Below are positions 16,259 to 25,900 of a stretch of 64,000 nt of DNA, in pieces; the first letter of the stretch is position 1, and each line of letters begins with the position of its first letter. The notes under the pieces were generated by a model that was not told the DNA's origin, searched no databases, and worked only from the letters and a program-made list of their open reading frames with translations. The stretch spans positions 2,170,001-2,234,000 of the forward strand of contig OY776497.1 in assembly GCA_963675625.1 (NCBI GenBank). Reading direction: 5' to 3'. Made by a program: the position numbers and the translations under genes. The stretch is from F22 sp963675625 (GTDB taxonomy: Bacteria > Bacteroidota > Bacteroidia > Bacteroidales > Bacteroidaceae).

Positions 16259-17701
16259 TTATTCTTCCGATTTGACAGGTGATAAACCCATTTTTTGCGC
16301 TTTTTCCAACATGTAGCTAAACGCTGCATCATGTTCGTTAGGAATGATCCCGTCTAAGATTGCATCTTTAATTGAACTTTTCAATTGTCCTACTTCTCGA
16401 CAAGGAGTTAAGTTGAATGTATTCATAATTTCATCTCCATCTACTGGGGGTTGGAAATTGCGAATACGATCTTTTTCTTCAAGTTCTACTAATTTTTGGC
16501 GTACAAGTTTGAAGTTTTCTAGAAAACGTTTTTTGCGTTCACTATTTTTACTGGTAATATCTGCTTCGCAAAGAGTCATCAAATCATCTATGTCGTCTCC
16601 AGCTTCAAAAAGTAAACGTCTAACTGCACTATCAGTGACTTTATCATCAGCTATGGCAATAGGACGCATATGCATGCTGACCATTTTTTGAACATATTTC
16701 ATTTTGTCGTTCATAGGTAGCTTCATATTATGGAACATCTTAGGAATCATTTTTTCACCTACATAGTTGTGGTTATGAAAAGTCCACCCAGCTTTATTGT
16801 CCCATCGCTTTGTTGCAGGTTTGCCTATATCATGTAGCAAGGCCGCCCAGCGCAACCATACATTATCTGTTGATTTACATATGTTGTCTAGGACTTCCAA
16901 TGTGTGGTAAAAATTATCTTTGTGAGCACGCCCATTGCGAGTCTCAATGCCTTGTAAGTTGACTAGTTCTGGACATACATACGGTAACAGTCCTGAACGG
17001 TCTAGCTCTATCCAGCCTTTTGATGGAATAGGAGATGCCATAATCTTGTTGAGTTCATCTGCAATGCGTTCTTTCGAGATAATTTCTAAGCGTTCTTTGT
17101 TGCGATTAAGTGCATTAAACGTGTCATCATCGATCCAAAAATTCAATTGAGTAGCAAAGCGCACACACCGCATCATACGGAGTGGGTCATCGCTAAATGT
17201 AATATCTGGATCTAATGGAGTGCGAATAAGTCCATCTTCCATGTCTTGCATGCCTCCAAAGGAATCAATAAGGTCTCCAAAATTGTCTTTATTTAGGCAT
17301 AATGCCAACGTGTTAATGGTGAAATCCCTTCGGTTTTGATCATCTTCTAGGGTGCCATCTTCTACGATTGGTTTACGCGAATCATGTGTATAGCTCTCTT
17401 TGCGTGCACCTACAAACTCAACTTCAATGCCATGCCATTTGATTTGTGCAGTACCAAAATTTTTGAATACGGCAAGGTTGACACCTTTACCTAAATGTTT
17501 GGCTAATGCAGTAGCGATTTCTATTCCACTTCCTACGACGACCACATCAATATCTTTTGATGGTCTTTCTAAAAAGATGTCTCGCACGTATCCACCTACG
17601 ACGTAACAAGGCATACCAAGCTTGTCGGCGACTTGTTGGATATGGCTAAAGATAGGTGCATTTAAATATTGCATAACAGTTTCTTTGCTATATGGAATCA
17701 T
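16259..17701 (-). CDS. cca: CCA tRNA nucleotidyltransferase with HD domain
   Basis: A 480-residue enzyme adding or repairing the 3' CCA of tRNA. The class II nucleotidyltransferase head contains GGYVRD (about 37-42) and the DIDVVV metal-binding strand. The motif RRDFTINTLA follows near 134, then the RNA-binding helical region and an HD domain (LLHDIGKPATKRW near 289-301), as in other Bacteroidota. A second in-frame ATG ten codons in (17674) is an equally possible start. It lies directly upstream of four tRNA genes that lack an encoded CCA, a sensible functional neighbourhood. Its promoter (TACCTTTG on the minus strand at 17782) faces that of umuDC. Confidence 0.95.
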   Translation of the reverse strand: MIPYSKETVMQYLNAPIFSHIQQVADKLGMPCYVVGGYVRDIFLERPSKDIDVVVVGSGIEIATALAKHLGKGVNLAVFKNFGTAQIKWHGIEVEFVGARKESYTHDSRKPIVEDGTLEDDQNRRDFTINTLALCLNKDNFGDLIDSFGGMQDMEDGLIRTPLDPDITFSDDPLRMMRCVRFATQLNFWIDDDTFNALNRNKERLEIISKERIADELNKIMASPIPSKGWIELDRSGLLPYVCPELVNLQGIETRNGRAHKDNFYHTLEVLDNICKSTDNVWLRWAALLHDIGKPATKRWDNKAGWTFHNHNYVGEKMIPKMFHNMKLPMNDKMKYVQKMVSMHMRPIAIADDKVTDSAVRRLLFEAGDDIDDLMTLCEADITSKNSERKKRFLENFKLVRQKLVELEEKDRIRNFQPPVDGDEIMNTFNLTPCREVGQLKSSIKDAILDGIIPNEHDAAFSYMLEKAQKMGLSPVKSEE

Positions 17702-17781
17702 AGATAATATTATTTTTTTTCTGTGAGTGGTGATATGATGTGATAATGTGATTAAAAGTTTACCGCTCTGTTTTGGAGCTG

Positions 17782-17789
17782 CAAAGGTA
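17782..17789 (-). promoter_or_regulatory. Promoter -7 box of cca
   Basis: Reads TACCTTTG followed by CAGC on the minus strand, the most typical Bacteroidota -7 form. Start near 17775, giving a leader of about 75 bases. No strong -33 is visible. Confidence 0.6.
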
Positions 17790-17822
17790 CGATAAAATCT
17801 GTGACATATCCTGCTTTTTTGC

Positions 17823-17830
17823 TATATTTG
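17823..17830 (+). promoter_or_regulatory. Promoter -7 box of umuDC
   Basis: TATATTTG fits TAnnTTTG; start near 17837. It lies inside the longest possible umuD frame and so argues for the downstream ATG at 17872. It is only 33 bases from the cca -7 box on the other strand. No recognisable LexA operator was found by eye. Confidence 0.6.
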
Positions 17831-17871
17831 TGCAGTTATTTAATAGCCTAAAACATTTATCAGCCAATCAT

Positions 17872-18297
17872 ATGAGTATCCAAATTCATAAAATAGACCA
17901 AAGTTTTTCGTTAGCATTACCTATAGCAGATGAGGGTATTCGTGCAGGATTCCCTTCGCCTGCTCAAGAGTATATGCAGGCGGTTATTGATTTAAATACT
18001 GAACTGGTTAAGCACCCTGCTTCAACCTTTTATGGTCGAGTCGTTGGAGATAGTATGGTTGATGCGCAAGTATACGATGGTGATTTGTTGGTTATAGATA
18101 AATCTTTAGAACCTCAAGATGGTGACATGGCTGTTTGCTTTGTGGACGGTGAATTCACTTTGAAATATATTAAAATAGAATCTGAAGCAATTTATTTAGT
18201 GCCAGCTAATTCTGATTTTCATCCCATCAAAATAACAGCGGATGATCAATTTCTTGTGTGGGGGATAGTTACTTATACAATAAGACGCAGAAGGTGA
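17872..18297 (+). CDS. umuD: UmuD-like translesion polymerase accessory protein (S24 autoprotease)
   Basis: A 141-residue protein that, after self-cleavage, is the accessory subunit of DNA polymerase V. All hallmarks are present: an Ala-Gly cleavage site at 25-26 (IRAGFPSPA), Ser 61 in GDSM and Lys 98 in FTLKYIK, with the 37-residue Ser-Lys spacing of E. coli UmuD. An in-frame ATG at 17773 would add 33 residues with no resemblance to the family and would start upstream of the promoter, so 17872 is preferred. umuC follows after 20 bases. Confidence 0.94.
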   Translation: MSIQIHKIDQSFSLALPIADEGIRAGFPSPAQEYMQAVIDLNTELVKHPASTFYGRVVGDSMVDAQVYDGDLLVIDKSLEPQDGDMAVCFVDGEFTLKYIKIESEAIYLVPANSDFHPIKITADDQFLVWGIVTYTIRRRR

Positions 18298-18317
18298 AAG
18301 GTATACTATAATATATA

Positions 18318-19619
18318 ATGGCTATGTTTGGATTAATAGATTGCAATAGTTTCTATGTGTCTTGTGAGCGTGTATTTCATCCAGAACTCTTGGGAAAGCC
18401 TGTCGTTGTGCTTTCCAATAATGATGGATGTATTGTGGCACAAAGTGAAGAGGTCAAACGTTTAGGTATTAAACGTGGTAGTCCTCTGTATAGTGTGCGA
18501 GATCTGATTAAAAAGCATAATATTTTTGTTTTTTCTTCAAACTATTCGTTGTATGGAGATATGTCTTCTCGTGTCATGCGTACTATAGCTGATAATGTGC
18601 CTGGTATGGAGGTCTATTCTATAGATGAAGCTTTTATAGATTTGCATGGTATGGAACTGGTTGATCTTCGGAGATATGGAGAGCAGCTAGTGAATACTGT
18701 GCATCGTCATACTGGTGTGCCTGTCTCCTTAGGAGTAGCTCCAACAAAAACATTAGCAAAGATGGCTTCTCGATTTGCCAAGAAGTATCCTGCTTACAAT
18801 GGATGTTGTATAATAGATAATTTGGAACGTCGTGAAAAAGCTCTTAAGATGACATCTGTTTCTGATGTATGGGGCATAGGGAGACGTTCCTCGCGTAAAC
18901 TAGAGAACTACTCCGTGTTTACAGCATGGGACTTAACACAAAAATCCGAAGAATGGGTGAAAAAGGTTTTATCCATTACTGGTGTGCGTACTTGGAAAGA
19001 ATTGCATGGAGTAGCATGTATTCATGCAGCAGATATACCTGAAAGAAAGACTATATGCACGTCTAGGTCTTTTGGCCAATTGGTCACTGATTATCATGAT
19101 TTGGCCGAATCTGTAGCTCATTTTGCTGCCCGTGGTGCTCGCAAATTACGTGCCCAGCATTCTGTATGTGCTCTTGTTTCTGTTTTTATACAAACGAATA
19201 AACATCGGGATGATCTCCCACAGTATTTTAATACACAATGTGTACATCTTTCTGTACCTATAAGTGATACTCAAGGTATTGTTTCAGCTGCTCTGCAAGG
19301 GTTGCGTATGATTTATCGTGAAGACTTTTATTACAAGAAAAGTGGGGTGATTTTACAGGAAATTTCATCCAATACAGTGATTCAGCAAGATCTTTTTGAC
19401 GATGTTGATCGAACGAAGCTAAATGCTTTATCATCTGTAATGGATCAAATAAATATTACTTGTGGTCATGAATGTGTGCGTGTGGCAGCTCAAAAAGTAC
19501 TTTCTGAAGATAGACAGAATGAGCAAAAAGCGGCTTGGAGATTAAAAGAAGAGCATCTATCCAAATGCTATACAACCAAGCTGAAAGATGTTATATTGGT
19601 TAAAGCAGAAAAGAAGTAG
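18318..19619 (+). CDS. umuC: DNA polymerase V catalytic subunit UmuC (Y-family)
   Basis: A 433-residue error-prone lesion-bypass polymerase. The N-terminal catalytic region starts FGLIDCNSFYVSCERVF, with the first metal-binding Asp and the steric-gate-type Phe/Tyr pair. The YSIDEAF motif with the catalytic Asp-Glu lies near 95-101. HhH and little-finger regions follow (VWGIGRRSSRKL near 190). The length fits UmuC (422 in E. coli). Cotranscribed with umuD. The stop codon lies inside the left arm of the following terminator hairpin. Confidence 0.95.
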   Translation: MAMFGLIDCNSFYVSCERVFHPELLGKPVVVLSNNDGCIVAQSEEVKRLGIKRGSPLYSVRDLIKKHNIFVFSSNYSLYGDMSSRVMRTIADNVPGMEVYSIDEAFIDLHGMELVDLRRYGEQLVNTVHRHTGVPVSLGVAPTKTLAKMASRFAKKYPAYNGCCIIDNLERREKALKMTSVSDVWGIGRRSSRKLENYSVFTAWDLTQKSEEWVKKVLSITGVRTWKELHGVACIHAADIPERKTICTSRSFGQLVTDYHDLAESVAHFAARGARKLRAQHSVCALVSVFIQTNKHRDDLPQYFNTQCVHLSVPISDTQGIVSAALQGLRMIYREDFYYKKSGVILQEISSNTVIQQDLFDDVDRTKLNALSSVMDQINITCGHECVRVAAQKVLSEDRQNEQKAAWRLKEEHLSKCYTTKLKDVILVKAEKK

Positions 19620-19656
19620 TATGTGTATTACTATAGTCACATACTACTTCCTGTAT
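19613..19656. terminator. Bidirectional terminator between umuC and asnB
   Basis: A perfect 13-base-pair stem (19613-19625 with 19638-19650) with a 12-base loop, followed by CTGTATTTTTT on the plus side. It lies between convergent genes and overlaps the umuC stop codon. Confidence 0.75.
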
Positions 19657-19659
19657 TTT

Positions 19660-21324
19660 TTAGTAAGCTGATTCATGTACACCACCTACGGCGCGCCCTG
19701 ATGGCTCATTCATTTCTTTAAATTTTTGATCCCATGCTAAAGCTTCATTGCTAGAGCAAGCCACTGAAGGTACTGATGGTACGCTGCGAGCTGCACTATC
19801 ACTAGGAAAGTGTTCTTGAAAAATACTTCTGTAAACATATTCTTCTTTGTTCAGTGGTGGATTGATTGGAAAAATCTTGCTTGCATTAGCTAGCATTTCA
19901 TCACTAATCATTTCATTGGCTTGGGCACGTAAGGTGTCAATCCAACTGTATCCAACGCCATCACTAAATTGTTCTTTCTGTCTCCAAGCAACTTCGTCTG
20001 GAAGAAGTGATTCAAAAGCTTCACGCACGATATGTTTTTCCATACGTCCTTTACCACACATTTTAGCTTCTGGATTGATGCTCATAGCAACATCCATAAA
20101 TTCTTTGTGTAAGAAAGGTACTCGACCTTCTACCCCCCAGGCAGCTAAAGATTTGTTGGCACGCAAGCAATCATACAGGTGTAGACGACTGATTTTACGT
20201 ACAGTCTCTTCATGTAAGCTTTGTGCATCTGGCGCTTTATGAAAGTATAAATAACCTCCAAAGATCTCATCTGCACCTTCACCAGATAAAACCATTTTAA
20301 TCCCCATGCTTTTAATATATCTAGCTAGCAAATACATAGGTGTTGCTGCACGTACCGTGGTTACATCATAAGTTTCTATGTAATAAATAACGTCTCTTAT
20401 TGCATCTAGGCCTTCTTGTATAGTGTATGTTAGTTCATGGTGAATTGTGCCAATAAAGTCGGCTACTTTACGAGAGTTTTCTAAATCAGGTGATCCTTTC
20501 AAACCGATGGCAAAAGAGTGTAATTGTGGGTACCACGCAGCTTTTTCTCCATCGCTTTCGATACGACGAGAGGCGTGGCGTTTGGCTAAGGCACTAATGA
20601 CGGAACTGTCTAGACCACCGCTAAGGAGTACACCGTATGGCACATCACACATCATTTGGCTTTCCACTGCTTCGTCCAAAGCATCATGGATATCCTGTGA
20701 TGAGGCCTTGTTCAATTTTACCGCGTCGTATTTATACCAATCTCTTTCGTACCATTTACGCAGTTCACCTTCTTTATTGCAATATAAGTGTCCTGGAGGA
20801 AAGCGTTCATATGTCTCACAATACCCCTCAAGAGCTTTTAGTTCCGATGCACAATAGCGTGTGCCGTCTTCATCTTGTCCCCAATACAATGGAATCACTC
20901 CCATAGGATCACGAGCTATTAGGTATAGATCTTTCTCTTTATCATATAATGCGAATGCATAAATACCAGAAAGGTCGTCCAAAAAATTTACGCCTTTATC
21001 TTTATATAAGGCCATAATGACTTCGCAATCACTACCTGTTTGAAAAGTGTATTTGTCCTTGTACTGTTCACGAATATCTCGGTGATTGTATATTTCCCCG
21101 TTGACAGCCAAAATAAGATTACCATCTTTAGATACAAAGGGTTGACTACCTGATGCAGGGTCAACGATAGATAAGCGTTCATGGCTTAATATTGCGTTAT
21201 CACCTACGTAAATGCCAGACCAGTCTGGACCACGATGACGGATACGCTTGGACATTTCTAAAACTTTTTTTCTCAAAGATTCTCCAGGTTGCTGAAGATC
21301 AAATAGAGCTACAATTCCACACAT
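19660..21324 (-). CDS. asnB: Asparagine synthase B (glutamine-hydrolysing)
   Basis: A 554-residue enzyme converting aspartate, glutamine and ATP to asparagine, the same length as E. coli AsnB. Mature Cys 2 (MCGIVALFD) is the glutaminase nucleophile. The synthetase domain has the PP-loop SGGLDSS at about 235-241. Residues near the C-terminus (after about 520) are Ser/Pro/Ala-rich and poorly conserved. It has its own two-box promoter at 21372-21402 and converges with umuC. Confidence 0.96.
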   Translation of the reverse strand: MCGIVALFDLQQPGESLRKKVLEMSKRIRHRGPDWSGIYVGDNAILSHERLSIVDPASGSQPFVSKDGNLILAVNGEIYNHRDIREQYKDKYTFQTGSDCEVIMALYKDKGVNFLDDLSGIYAFALYDKEKDLYLIARDPMGVIPLYWGQDEDGTRYCASELKALEGYCETYERFPPGHLYCNKEGELRKWYERDWYKYDAVKLNKASSQDIHDALDEAVESQMMCDVPYGVLLSGGLDSSVISALAKRHASRRIESDGEKAAWYPQLHSFAIGLKGSPDLENSRKVADFIGTIHHELTYTIQEGLDAIRDVIYYIETYDVTTVRAATPMYLLARYIKSMGIKMVLSGEGADEIFGGYLYFHKAPDAQSLHEETVRKISRLHLYDCLRANKSLAAWGVEGRVPFLHKEFMDVAMSINPEAKMCGKGRMEKHIVREAFESLLPDEVAWRQKEQFSDGVGYSWIDTLRAQANEMISDEMLANASKIFPINPPLNKEEYVYRSIFQEHFPSDSAARSVPSVPSVACSSNEALAWDQKFKEMNEPSGRAVGGVHESAY

Positions 21325-21371
21325 AATAATTCTGATTCGTTATTTTGTTAGTTTCTTGAGTTTACTGGTGA

Positions 21372-21402
21372 CAAATATATGGGTTAAAAATGTAAGCACA
21401 AA
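21372..21402 (-). promoter_or_regulatory. Promoter of asnB
   Basis: On the minus strand TTTG (21399-21402), 19 bases, TATATTTG (21372-21379). Start near 21365, leader about 40 bases. Confidence 0.7.
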
Positions 21403-21480
21403 GCAATTTGATATAAAAATGGATGTAAAATCATCGTTTTGTTTTATTCTTTGTGTTTGTTGCTTCGTATTGTTTGCGTA

Positions 21481-21510
21481 TTGTACTTCTAGTGAATTTG
21501 TTTATCTTTG
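21481..21510 (+). promoter_or_regulatory. Promoter of the CapA-like gene
   Basis: TATCTTTG at 21503-21510, with a partial -33 (TTGT at 21481). Start near 21517, leader about 15 bases. Confidence 0.6.
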
Positions 21511-21531
21511 TCTGCTACAATACAATGACCT

Positions 21532-22713
21532 ATGCGAAAATTATTGATTTTATTTCTAAGTGTATGCTTAAGTTGGGAAGTGACTGCGGAAGTTTTAGAT
21601 ACGATACCTATGGTGGGTCTTTCCACTACAGGTATAGAAGACAAGTTGCAATATAAGGTTCAGTGCCATTTTCCATTAAAAGAAATGTTTGCACCAGAGG
21701 TGAAATTGCTCTTTTTAGGTGATATTATGGGGCATTCCCCTCAAATACAATCGGCCTATGATAGAGCGAAAAATTGTTACCACTATCGTAGTGTTTGGGA
21801 AGATGTTGTTCCTCTTTTTCAACAAGCCGATTGGACTATTGGTAACTTAGAAGTGACTTTAGGTGGTCAACCTTATACAGGTTATCCTACCTTTTCTTCT
21901 CCTGATGCATTGGCTTCCTCTTTAATTGATGCAGGGGTTGATGTCCTACTTACAGCTAATAATCATTGTTTGGATAGAAGTAAAAAAGGATTAATTCGTA
22001 CGTTGAATGTCTTGGATTCTTTGGGAATACGACATACAGGAACTTTCCGTAATGTTTTAGATAGAAGATTTTCTAACCTTTTAATACTAGATAAACATGG
22101 TATCCGTGTTGGACTACTCAATTACACCTATGGCACTAACGGAATATCAACGCCAAATGATGTGATTGTTAATAGAATAGATACTACCCAAATAGCACTT
22201 GATATCAAACAAGCTCGTCAAGTGCATCCTAGTCTTGATTATTTGATATTAGTTTTACATTGGGGGAACGAATACCAACAATATCCCTCCATGAGCCAAA
22301 AGATTCTGGCACAATGGTGCTTCCAACAAGGTGTAGATGCTATTATAGGTTCGCATCCTCATGTTGTTCAACCAGTTGTGTATTATCCTGAAACGGGCCA
22401 TTTAGTTGCTTATTCTTTGGGTAATTTTGTGTCTAATCAACGTAGTTATCCCAAGGATGGAGGCTTGATTCTTCAATTGCATTTAATTAAGAATAGTACC
22501 CGTACGCGTGTATTGAATGTCGGATATAAACTCACTTGGGTAGATAAATACATTGATAGTAAGGGCAAATGGAATTATGTGGTGCGTTGTCCAATTTGCG
22601 ATTCTATAAGTTCACCTATGACATCAATGCGTCAAGCTAAAATGAAGAGATATGAATATGGAATTAGTTCTTTTTTGAAGAGCACATCTCAAAGTGTTAG
22701 AGATGATTTTTAG
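21532..22713 (+). CDS. CapA-family (PGA_cap) metallophosphatase-like protein
   Basis: A 393-residue exported protein; the N-terminal 19 residues form a signal peptide (LLILFLSVCLSWEVTA). The PGA_cap domain, a calcineurin-like fold named after the poly-gamma-glutamate protein CapA, is shown by GDIMGHSP, IGNLEVTLGG, LTANNHCLDRS, HWGNEYQQYPS and GSHPHVVQP, which supply the metal-binding Asp, Asn and His residues. No other capsule-synthesis genes (capB/capC) are near, so poly-glutamate synthesis is not supported. A cell-envelope phosphoesterase or phosphatase is the safer reading. Confidence 0.88.
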   Translation: MRKLLILFLSVCLSWEVTAEVLDTIPMVGLSTTGIEDKLQYKVQCHFPLKEMFAPEVKLLFLGDIMGHSPQIQSAYDRAKNCYHYRSVWEDVVPLFQQADWTIGNLEVTLGGQPYTGYPTFSSPDALASSLIDAGVDVLLTANNHCLDRSKKGLIRTLNVLDSLGIRHTGTFRNVLDRRFSNLLILDKHGIRVGLLNYTYGTNGISTPNDVIVNRIDTTQIALDIKQARQVHPSLDYLILVLHWGNEYQQYPSMSQKILAQWCFQQGVDAIIGSHPHVVQPVVYYPETGHLVAYSLGNFVSNQRSYPKDGGLILQLHLIKNSTRTRVLNVGYKLTWVDKYIDSKGKWNYVVRCPICDSISSPMTSMRQAKMKRYEYGISSFLKSTSQSVRDDF

Positions 22714-22912
22714 TGATATTCATTTTGTAATACAATTGTATTTTTTCAAGTAATTATTTCAGTTAATATGGATAAAATAACCCGTAAATTTTGTGCTGGT
22801 CGTATTTTTTTTACCTTTGCTGTAATTCCATTTCAATAGGCATTGGTTCTCAAAGATATCGATGCTGCATCTCTAGAATGTTTATCTCTGTGTACACAGC
22901 ATTAATTAAGGT

Positions 22913-25900
22913 ATGAAAAGATATAGATTAATAGAATCGGTTATAGATCAACTTCCTTGTGAAGATATCCCAGAAATTGTAAGTCTAGCTATATATCAAA
23001 AACGGCTTATAAATAAAGATAAAGCTTTGCACCTCGAGCAAATGCTTGAGGATAGTTATTCCTTGTTCAATAATGATATCCGATTGCTCATTCGAAAAAA
23101 TATTACGATAAATAATAGTTCCGAGTATGGTATGGTGTGGGTGTGTATCAACAATGAGGTACGCTTACCTATTTTAGAGTATGTGTTTAAGTATACAAAA
23201 ACGGCGTTTGAATTTATCGAGTGGGATTATCAACATTCTGATGTTGAGGCTCTACAAAGTGTTATTTTGAGCATGTATCAATATTTGAAATATAATGATT
23301 GTTGGAAGCAGACAATTAAAATTGGAGTCGATCATCTCAGTTGTTTGGATGAAGTATCTAGAAAAAAAAATGATGAGCATTTATCCTCGTTGTTTCAAGC
23401 AATGAAGCAAAACCATACATTATGGGCAGCATACATATATAGATATGAAAATACCATGATGGAATATGGCTTAATAAAAAAGCTAGTATCCGAAGAGAGT
23501 ATGGATATCTTAGAACGTATTCGTGCGCGTAAATCTCGTCAAAAGAAAGATGCTATACTTAAAACCAATGATATAGCTTTAATGTCTTCATTGGATCTTA
23601 CTACTGAAAAGAAGTTTATTGTATATCGTATAAATGAAAGGCACATGATTACTCCATATCAGCATATTGTTGAAGCTGATGGGTTGTGGACTCCTAGTAA
23701 TCGTGTTAATCTATCACAATTTGAGTCTAATTCGATAGAGGGGATGTCTTCTTTGGATAAGAAGATTGCCGACCTGATGGCGAAATATCCTCATGATAGT
23801 TATCTCAAACAAGCTAATCCAGATTATTTAAAGATGTTGAAAGGTAAGGATGCTTTGTACGAAGCAAATTTGCCCAAACAAAAAGTTGATGTAAAATCGG
23901 CTGTTGTTCGTGCCATGGTTCGGAAGATGGAGTTTGAAGATAAGGTTTTGCGAACAACGATTTCAGGGATAACATTGTTTTTTGATAAACCTATTACCCT
24001 TGTTGAAGGACAGACAACATATGTATATAAACCATGCGATGGAGTAAGAGAGCTATGTACAATCCCTAATCAATTGGTGAGTGCTATTATTCAATTGAAA
24101 CGATTAGAACCATTGCCTTTGGAGGTGAATGACGCCGTTGTTCAGCTGGTTAAAGAAATGTCTGATATACAAGTCGAATCTGATCTTCCATTAACTCGTC
24201 CAGTAAATCATTTAATTCAAAAAATAGATGCATTCAATTATGTGGTAGCTCAATTCAACCCAAGGAACGAAGGGTATCAATGTCATTTATTAGTGCGTCC
24301 ATCGATGAAAGGAATGGTCGAATTTGCACCAGGTAAAGGATCAGAAGTTTGTCTTCAGCTGCATGAGGATCAGATTATCCTGATTAAACGTCAATTAAAG
24401 GCTGAAATTAGTTTACTAGATGGTATTACAAAGCGTGTAAAGGAACTTGGAGGATACAATATGGATGTCTCTAATTTCTTTCTTCCTAGTAATGATGCTT
24501 GTTTAGGTATGCTTGAAACCTTACACAAAGAGAAGCAGAAGATTGTTGTGGAATGGCCTAGAGGTGGTATTGTTAGTCGGCCCGTTCAAGTAAGGACTTC
24601 AGATGTAATGATTAAAACAAAAAGTTTACGTCAGTGGTTTGAAATACAAGTCTCATTAAAATTAGGCAATACAGTACTTCCTTTGGATGAACTTATTCAT
24701 CTCATAAATACTAATGAAAAGAGAAACTATATTCCTTTAGACGAATCAACTTTTATTTCAATAACCAATGAGTTGAAAGAACACCTTTTCTCTCTAAATG
24801 CACTCTTGCAAAATAAGGGAAGTAAAAAAATTATATCTGTTTTCTCAGCACCGATATTGAAGCATTATGAAGAAACAGGTATGCATTTATCAAAATGCAT
24901 TCAGTTAAAACAAATATTAGAACGTATAGCTGAAGTTGGTGAGATAACTCCATTAGTTCCAGATGATTTATGTGCAACGTTACGACATTATCAACGCGTG
25001 GGATACGAGTGGCTATCCCGACTATATCAGTGGCAAGCTGGGGCTTGTTTGGCTGATGATATGGGTCTCGGTAAAACGTTGCAAACAATTACCTTATTGC
25101 TTGCACAAGCACACAAGGGGCCTTCTTTAATTGTAGTACCTTCCTCTGTTATCTACAATTGGAGAAATGAAATTCGAAAATTTGCTCCTTCGCTTCATGT
25201 GTCCTTATTGAATAAGTCGGCAAAGAGAGATCAGATGATACGTATAGCTGATGTTGGAGAAGTGGTGATTACTTCTTATGGACTTGTACACACAAATAGA
25301 GAGGCTTTTAATGAAAAGACTTGGAATATACTTGTACTAGATGAAGCGCATGTCATAAAAAATCGCACCTCGAAAATGTCCAAGGCGGTAAAACAGTTGC
25401 AAGCTAAGTTTACTTTATTGCTAACTGGTACACCAGTACAAAATCATTTGGCTGAAATTTGGAATTTATTTGACATTGCTGTACCTGGTTTGTTGGGGAG
25501 CTACAAGCACTTTACGTCTACCTTTGTGCAACCAGTGCGTACCATAAAGAATGAAATACAATATGATAGATTGAAGCTGATGATACAGCCTTTTATCTTG
25601 CGACGTGTAAAATCACAAGTAGCCCAAGAATTGCCATTAAAAACAGAAATTAATATTTATGTAGAACTTTCTGATAAAGAGCGTGTATTGTATGAGTCTG
25701 TACGTGCCCATGCTTTGGAGACGATTGATCATGGTACACTTAGTATGGTTACTGCATTGCAAGAAATCAATAAGCTTCGTTTACTCTCTTGTCATCCACA
25801 ATTAGTGCAACCTAAATCTAAGGTTGAATCATCAAAGATGGGTAGACTAATGGAGATTATAGAATGTTTGTGTCAGAATGATCATATTGCTTTGGTTTTT

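Noticed and set aside
20447..20906. Plus-strand frames of 136 and 89 codons
   Set aside because: Antisense to asnB, whose PP-loop and glutaminase motifs are intact.
21532..22713. Poly-gamma-glutamate capsule operon
   Set aside because: Only the CapA-like domain is present; no CapB ligase or CapC gene is nearby.
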